DNA of 64,000 bases from Membranipora membranacea (taxonomy: Eukaryota > Bryozoa > Gymnolaemata > Cheilostomatida > Membraniporidae). This document shows positions 48,601-57,600 of the stretch, piece by piece. Below the pieces are notes generated by a model, which worked only from the letters and a program-made list of their open reading frames with translations, did no database searches and was not told where the DNA came from. The stretch lies in contig OU612068.1 in assembly GCA_914767715.1 (NCBI GenBank), positions 30,688,001-30,752,000 of the forward strand, in the 5' to 3' direction. A program made the position numbers and the translations under genes. How positions within the stretch are numbered: the stretch's first letter is position 1; each line of letters begins with the position of its first letter.

Positions 48601-51600
48601 ATAAAATCTCATTTGGTATCAAAATGCGCTACAAGATTTTGTATATTCATCATTGTCTAATTGTAGTCTATTGACTCTTTGACAGGGCACTAAATTACAC
48701 ATGAAAATGAGAATAGACGGAGATGACAGCCAATGATCAGTGTTGGTTATAGGACGTACCTCCTTGCCGGAGTCCTTATCTCCCTCCTCTCCAGACGATG
48801 ATCCCTCGAGCTCGTTACTCTTTCTCAGACTAGTAGATCTTCTCATACCAATCTTCTTCTGTTTGGCTGTTTTAGGCGAGTCTGTGGGAGTTGTCGGTTC
48901 CTCGACAGATAGAGATGACTTGTCAGGCATGGTCTGAGATAAGTAACTACGGGGCATGTATGCCACCTGGATGTGATGGAAATACAGGAGTTATGAAAAC
49001 ATAAACATATTTACTGAAACACAAATACCTTGTGTAGATATCACGACCTCACTAAAATATTTGTTGATAAATTTGATCTTAAAGAGAAATATAAAAATAC
49101 CAAATAATCTAATCCAAATGCTGATTGTAGTTACCTGCAGAGAGTCAGACTTCTTCCTCACGAGCCATTTATCATCTCTGGCAGTATCGAGTACCTCGAC
49201 CACCTCTCCATACTTGAAGGCTATTCTCTTACTGATCTCATAGTAATCTCTCAGTACATACATGTCAGACAGGAAGGCGGCGGCATCCTTATCTGACTGC
49301 GCGTCGGTAGAGTGCTCCTCCTCAACAGCAGACAGGTCATGAGCTATAAACACGACGAGATTAGCATCGCTGCAATCCTCAGAGGCACTTGTATCATGTT
49401 CACTTATCACAGCTATATATGATGACGGGGAGAAAGAAACAGACAAACACGCGGTGAGAGAAATACACGCACAGGCAGGTGGAAATTATCATACAAAACA
49501 TTGAGTCCTCATCATTGTCAGGCTGAATCAAAATAAGCAGGTCTACAACATTAAAAGCAGGGTTTGTTTGATTATTCTCAGTGGAGGGAGCTGTTTGTTC
49601 ATTTATAGCAGGTTATGGAGGGTCGGCTTTAAATTTGAGGGGTCGCCCTCATGAAACCTTTAATATACAATCCACACGGAATATGCACAAAGGAGAAAGT
49701 CAACATTGGTATCAAAAATTTGATGTACTAGTATGAAATATGGAAAGGACTAGTAGGTAATATTAGTGTGATCACATTCTCGTATATTGGAACAGCATAT
49801 TGGTGTTTCATGGAGCAAGAAAACTAAAGTTCAGACAACTGCATACGTTTTAACTCCCAATTTCCAAAACATGTCTGTGTTGCACACAGCCTAATCTCTA
49901 TTTAGTATACATTTATGATTTACTGGATTTTCCATAAAATAAAACTTAACAGCTCATGAGTGCAACACATTACCTGAAATACGCTTTCCTATAAAAAGTT
50001 ATCACAATCATGAGTCACACGGAAATATAAAAAATACATTCCTACTCTTAACGCCCATCTTCTAATATAATACAACAGGAAGAAGAAACTGCTGAGATCA
50101 CAAACCAACTCAGTATAAAAATAGGTCAATAAAATTGAACTTCATTCTAGCTGTGCTATGCGTGATTGCAGTAGTCTGTTTAAGGCTGGAACCTTACAGG
50201 CTGCCCACTGATGAGCATTAGGTATTTCTAGACTTCCTCAATTGCACTAATTAATCTCAAGATTCCCATTCTTAAATCTATATATAGCTCTCACCTTCTA
50301 CATGTATATCAAAGCTACAGAATACTGCTCCCTGAGCGTTAGTGGCTGTGCATGTGTATTCTCCAGAATCCAGAATAGAGCATCTATAAATATCGGTCAA
50401 AAAAATTCTGCTGTAAACAACTTTTCTCCGGCCAACATCAGGAGGAAATAAATTGAATCGCTAAATAAAAGTTTGAAACAATTCAATCAAGAAATCAATT
50501 AAATCAATACTCTGTTAACAAACCAACAGGACTGCACACACTGCAGCTGATAATCTCCTGCATGTGACAGACTTACACAGGTCAGGCACTAGCAGGTTAG
50601 ACAGCCTTAGTGTCAACATAACATTGCTTTTGAGTAGATGTACCTGATGCTCAGATGCACAACATTTTATGTGCTATGTATATTTTTTAAACTCTTATTC
50701 AAAAACAAAAAGAAATCCCACATACGTCGCCATATTAAGCGTCTCGGTGCCGGTACAACTCTCACATACCCGGGTATTTCAAGGAAATATTCATCCTTAT
50801 GGTCGTAGATCCTACAAGCACTGCCATGTTTGAGCATCTTTCCATCTCTAAACCATGTGACAATAGGCTTCGGCACTCCTGCAAAAATTATATTGGGATT
50901 GAATAAACAGACCAGCCTAATCTTTAAATCCGCAAAACTTAAGGACTTCCCCACACATATAGATTGTTTCCGCAGCAGGGTCAAATCAATCATCAATAAT
51001 TAAGCGCAGGAAGCACACTTTCATCAAAAGTGAAATTATATGTTAGTGCAGTATTAATCAGTCACCCATCAGAGTTGGGCAATCAATGTTCACCATTTGT
51101 AATCTTCAAGGACAACAACCCATGATCCCATTTTCCATATTTGTCACAGCGCTGTTGGATAGTAAATTGTAAATATCCTACTCCTTACCTTGACAGCGGC
51201 TGAATAACTTGATGGTTTCATCCTCTTTGCATACAAGCGTCTCTGGTTTTTCCAAGAACTTCGGTGCCGATTCTTTTCTGTAGAAAGAAAACAATGTGAG
51301 TGATAAGATAAACAATTTTTACATTTCCTGCGAGCTCATTGCCTTTTTAAAGCTACCAATTGCACAGACAATAGATAGCTCAAGCCATTTTGCAAAGCAC
51401 CAATAATTTTATCTCATCCCTAATTATGAGATGCGTCTGTAACTGCAGCACTGCTCAATGAGTAGAGACAAAAAGACACAAGCCTTCTGTAGTTGATGAA
51501 GTCCAGTGGTCCGGTTGAGTGCCCCACTGGTCAGGTCTCGACCACTAAACCAGGACTTACACCAACTACGGATGGCCAGTTCAAAAAATTGGGGTGGCTC

Positions 51601-54600
51601 ATCCAATTGCTGAACTTTTGCTCAATAGTCCAATTTTCTTTCTTTGTCCTAGTATTTCTAATCGGGGCCTGTCCTACCCTTTCCCAGCCCAGACTATTCA
51701 TTGACAACAATGTAATGAAATGACTGGAATCATGTATCTTGAGCATGTAAAATAGCAACAGCATACAATGGAATGGAAAACATTAATTGATTATTGTCTT
51801 TGTTGATCTTGACAAGCTTTATTTATACTGCAGCAGTTAGTAGTGAAATAGAGTGTGGCTTTAGTGAGGTAGGTAGCAATTTCATGTCTTTTGTGGGGAA
51901 GAAGAGCGGCCAGACCATCCACTAACTTTCCTTGTTTAGCCGCCAAGCCGAAGCCCAGACTGGCAATGGAGTGTACAAATGCAGTCCATGTTCCCTTCAC
52001 ACACTCTCAGTACTAATGGCCAAAATTAAATTTGGTTGAAAATGTTAATCACATGACTGTCACATGACCATGTATGATTGGTCTATTAATGTCAACTTGT
52101 AGTCTAGAGAGTTTTCTTCTCCTATAGCAAAGAAGGACAACTTAGGGTTCACCAGGCACCCATAAATCTAGACAGGACATGAGTTTGAAAATGCAACAGA
52201 TTTATCTTCAATATTATACCCAGCGTTAGAAGTGGAAAATATGAGGTAGGGGATGCCAACCAGGCCGGAGGTCCAGGGGCTGCCTAGGCCCCCGGCAGGG
52301 CCCGGGTAGAAGCCCCGGCCGCCAGAGCGCTGTGATATGATATATAGGGTATATACTCATCTATATATAAGGATATAGAGGATAATCGTATGATATATAG
52401 GGGGAGGGGCGCATCCCCCTAGACAAAGTAGGAAAGGGGACACCATCCCCTTGCACCCCCCCCCCCCCTCCTAAATTCTAACACTGATTATACCAAGTCA
52501 TACCAGTCATTTAAAACTTGAATCTACAATACAGGTTTTTCTCAATTTTCTGCATTCACTTTTGCCAAAATATGAAACTTGTCCCTCTCCAATCAAAATT
52601 TTTATTGTCTGTCTACAATCAAAGTTATACCCATCTTATGTGATTTGGAGGAAAAAGACACATCTACTATTTATGGTAAGAGTCACAGAGGTTTAAACAA
52701 TTTTCTGGGTTTTTCAGCCTGGTTGCAAGGTTACTATGCTTGAAATATTATAATGCCTTCCGCTGTGTTTAAATAGATCATGGATTCATGATTTTCGTTC
52801 ATTATAAATTATATCGATTGATATCAGGCAGCTGAAGAGTATTTCAAAGAGTGCCAGCATTGAAAATTCTCCCTGGTCCATGGATATTCAGTTTGACCAC
52901 GGCATGGACAAGGCTGGGGTGAATTCACAAAGAACCCAGAGTCTATGAACCTAGCACATTTTTAAATGTTCAAAATACTGCAATCATGCTAACAAGAAAT
53001 TCACTCAATAGTTTTCATATCTTTTTTGTCTACCGTTTTTGTGAAATTAAAATCCACGAAATCTCATAGTTGTGAGGTTTTTTCCAGCACAATGTCATTT
53101 TGAACAAAAATTGCCGTTCTGTGTCACGTTCCAACATCAGAAGCACATGGGCTGGAATGCCTCAGATTGCCTCACATCTGCAAATATTTCCTTCTTAATT
53201 TCTCTCTCGCAAGAATGGTTCTGTTGTGTGTTTGGCAACCCATAGATACAGCCCTGTGATAAGGGAGTACCAGGCGAATAGCTTTTTGTATGTTTTGTAT
53301 GTATGTATCTTTTCAAACACACAACTGAAGACACCTTTGATTTGAACTACATCCTTGATATGAGGCCGCAACATTCCTTTCCAATTCCGTATCGAAGAGA
53401 AGAGATAAAAGTATTGATTGAAAATACATTGGGCATATCTGACATCAGTAAAACAGTTTCAGTCTCAAATAGCCTGCCATGCAATTACCCTTATAAGTGA
53501 ACAAATGTGTAAGTTTTCTCACAAAGGGAGCCACTAGGCTTGAGACCTCTGGCATCAGTCGAGTATGAGTGACACAGCACAGGAACCACTGCTCTAGATC
53601 AATGTTGTAACACACTGAGCTACTGCATGCTTCATCATCTGTACGGTGTGTAGATACCACACTCTATTTAAATTCTAACAATAGGTAGTATAAATCATAG
53701 CAACTTACAGCTTCATAACTTCATCCTCCTCTTCCATAGATGGAGTCATAACGAGCGGTCTTCTCCTGCTGCTGGCGACGGTCGACTCATCAGCTTTATG
53801 TACTCCTACTTCTTTAACTGTTGTCATTTTAACTGACTCCAGATGTGAGCTTGTACTTGACAGGTTCGCCTTGTGCGCTGAAAATTAAATCACAATATTT
53901 TTATTACAGCATCCCAAAAAACATCATTCAATCATTATCTGTTGGGAAAAATGGGTAAAAGGAAAGTCATACACTATATATATTAATAAATCCATCCCTT
54001 GCTACAGAGTGAATATTCTGAGGCTATCAGAAGGAGCCAATACAAAAATAACTTCTGTACATACCTGTCAGTGACATGGTGAGAAGACCTGCAAACTTGA
54101 GTAAGCTTTGGTGTTAGTGCATATAGGAAACCTTCGTACACATGTCAAATCATTAAAATAGTGTACATCTACATGTACGTATCAAACCTTCACTATCACT
54201 AACTTACTTTTGCGCTCTTTCTTTTTAGATCGCTTCATCACTGTTGAATTTCCCAGCAAACACCATAAAAATTAAAACCAGAGCCCTTCTCAATAGATTT
54301 TCAATTCACAAGCCTCCATTTTTAAATCAAAGATGGAGGCGCAGCCTGCTGTGCGTTTTCACAACTGGTTATCTCTTAGTTGGAATGATACTGACACAGC
54401 TGTTAATAGAACTGATATGATAAAATACTGAGGGGCAAATCCAACAATAGATAGCATAGAATAATATCATGATGAGTTTGTGGCAGCATCTCCCATTATT
54501 ACATCTCTTATCCAGCAGCATGTTTGTCAGCAGCCATTATTAAAGGTCAGTGCTGATAGAGCGATACAGTACAGCTTTAATCCCAGAGGTAATCACTAGT

Positions 54601-57600
54601 CAGGACTAATTAACATTCAGCGTATAATTGTGATGTAACAGGCAGTTTAAACATTACAGATGATTACTGTTACTTTGAGTTTACAAGCCCCTATCTGGTA
54701 TGATCATTATGCCTATTTTGGGGCTGTTCTCTTCTAATGGCCCAACTCAGCTGGCACTTGTCCATTTATAAATTGATACTGGGGTAGCACTTCAAAGCAG
54801 TTAGTGGTCTAGTGGTATTTTCATGAGAGAAATTTGGAAATGAGTAGAGCATATGTCATGACATATCAGGCGAAAAGAGGTAGGCGAAAATTTACGGAAA
54901 AAAATTAACGATGATAATTGTGATGATCATCAAATAAATAAATATGAACGTATTGCAGCCTGTGTGGCACAATTAAATTTTATAGATAGATAATGAAACT
55001 GATCACCGGTTATTTATCGTCTAGTCTAGAGGAGTTAATTATCACTGAAGGTATAGTACTGGGGTTAACACTGTATGATTGCGATGAAGTGCTCTGAGTG
55101 CACACAGTATATAGAATTAATTACTGGTTATTAGGTAACACTTATGAGAGCTTTTTATTGTTGTCAATGACAAATCATGCAACATTATAGAGTTGTTTTC
55201 TCTTGACTGAGCTGAACATAAATGTGAAACGGCAGCCCTTGTATATGCATTGAATTCTCTCAAGCCTGCCAACAGTCTTTACAACCATCATGCCTCTGAC
55301 ATCACAAACTCATTGTTCATTGTTTTTTTATACACCCAACATAACTTGAAATTCATGACATGTTACAAGACAGGCTTGAACAGAAAGAGCTGAAAACCAT
55401 TGTAACAGTTAAAAAAGAAGGCTACTCTACTATAGAGGAAATCGAAAGGGTAGAGAAACCAGAAATCTACATATCTGTCTATCTACATGTGATTAGGATA
55501 AAGAAGAGAAAAATAAGCATAAAGTGAGCGGCGGACACATAGAGAACTCACAAACTGTAGTCACTTTACCAACCTTTAACTTGTAGGTGAGCGGCGGTGA
55601 TGGCATAGCCTTCACAGTTCTCAGCTCTGCACTGATAAAGTCCTGCATCAGACAGTTTGATAACCTCGATATGCATGGAAACCACACCGTCCTCATGATT
55701 GTGTGAGAAATGGTAACGAGGATCATGGGTGATTTCTACATTGTCTTTAAACCAACGGATAGTTGGAGGAGGGAACCCTATAACCTGGCACTCAAACTTT
55801 TTATTAGTTCCTACTAATGCTTCACGTACATCCATTTTAGAGATTGGTTGGCACGTGTAGGTTTTTATAACATACTCTTGTTGAGTGTTGGGTTGAATGT
55901 TAGTGCCCTGATGTGGCGGTTTATTAAATGTTAGTAGATCGTCTGTGTCAGTGATCTCGTCTTTAGTTTGAGATCTACTGAGAGTACCTGATTCTTGTTG
56001 TGATACTAAGGTGAGGTCACTCTCCTCCTCGTAATGCTCTATTTCTTCCTCTACTGACAGGATATAACCTGGTGCTGCTGCCGGTAGTTTGGGTGCTGAC
56101 TCTGCTATCAGCTGCTGACTCGGTACAATGACCTCCTCTACTGATGTCTGCTGACTGTGACCTGCCTGAGGGAGGATGAGATCCTCAGATATGACAGACG
56201 AGTAGTCAGGATAATCCTCTGCTGACTCTACCTGTCGATCAGCTGACTCGGCGAAGAATGTTTGCCTACCTCTGGGAGAATCTGGTCCACTCTCTGTATC
56301 TGATGTTGAAGAGCTGGAGAACTGTCTGTTAACACTACCTCCACTTTGCCTACTACCACTGCGTCTGAAAACAAACAGTGGCACACGAAAACTCAGTCAT
56401 CGAAAGCAGCAGGATTCTTATAGACACTATACACTGACTGATGCTCTATCGATGGGCAGGTAATCGTATGAGTATCATAAGTTTTCTATGATCAGTTTAG
56501 ATTTGTATATAAATCGCTGGGTCTTATTATACAATTTCTACAGTATTATAGATATACACAATTGTGAGATGAATGAGTCTTCCTTTTTCCTGAATATTTC
56601 AGTGCTGAGCTGCTGCCTCATGTCTCGTTAATTTATTCATCATTACATTACATCATATATTTAATAGATGCCAGGCTGGCTGATAAGCGCTTGAGGAATT
56701 CGTTAATCCAATTATGGAGCCAAACAAAGGATTAGCCCCAGTAAACCACCCACACTATAACAATAGCAAGTAACAGAGACATAAAATTTTAAAATATAAG
56801 AAAAAAAGAAGAAAAATGAAACAAAATTTTGTTGTTTGCAATAAAGTAAGGGATACGGTATAAAATCCTGCACCTCAGCATAAACATTCATGTATATATG
56901 ACATTGATTGATATACTATAAGGCCGACCCCAACTACGAGCAAACAAGGGCAAGTGAAAATAGACAATATAATGCTGAAATAATGCGTAACTACGAAAAT
57001 ACAACAAACATGTTAGTTGTACATGATCAGATGGAATAATCATAGAGCTACCGGCGTCCTGTCAGACAGAAAAGTGTGTTGGTTTTGGAGGTTAGTGTAG
57101 TCAGGCACCATTCGCCCTGGTGTAGGGAGCTATAGTTGCAAGATGTGATTGCTCCCTTGCCTATATCTAATATCAATTCTATTGATTATGTGTAATCATC
57201 AAAAATGGGGAAGAGGGTGAAAAATTAGTACAGAAGTAGAAGTTTGGACTGCAATATCTCACACAAAAAAATGCAACTTAATGGCTCTACAGTTATAGGC
57301 TTTGAAAGTAGATGTTCCATGGTCATTGAGTATTAAGTTAAGATTCTGACTATTGTCATTTTCTATCTTTGATGGAAGGGGGTTGTCCGTTAATTTTCAG
57401 ACTCAAATGAGAGAAATGCAGATTATGAATAACAACTGGCCTATTGTATACGGGTTTGCAAAAACTGACAAGTCAAGTACTGTTATTTTTCGTAAACCTC
57501 ATGTATCACGGTCCAAGGCGAATTTTTCTACAGAGAGATGCAAATCAAAGTAGCATTGATTTTTATAGAAAGCATAAAATGAGTTGGATCACACAAAAAT

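Noticed and set aside
51791-52000. 69-codon minus-strand open frame with protein-like composition and a nearby AATAAA
   Set aside because: No recognised family, no splice context, and it lies in an intron. It could be an old retrocopy fragment, but this cannot be supported.
55575-56384. Extension of the first-Ig exon to an upstream start at 56384
   Set aside because: The initiating codon is GTG and the extension runs through a strong splice acceptor (tttgttttcag), so it is intronic.
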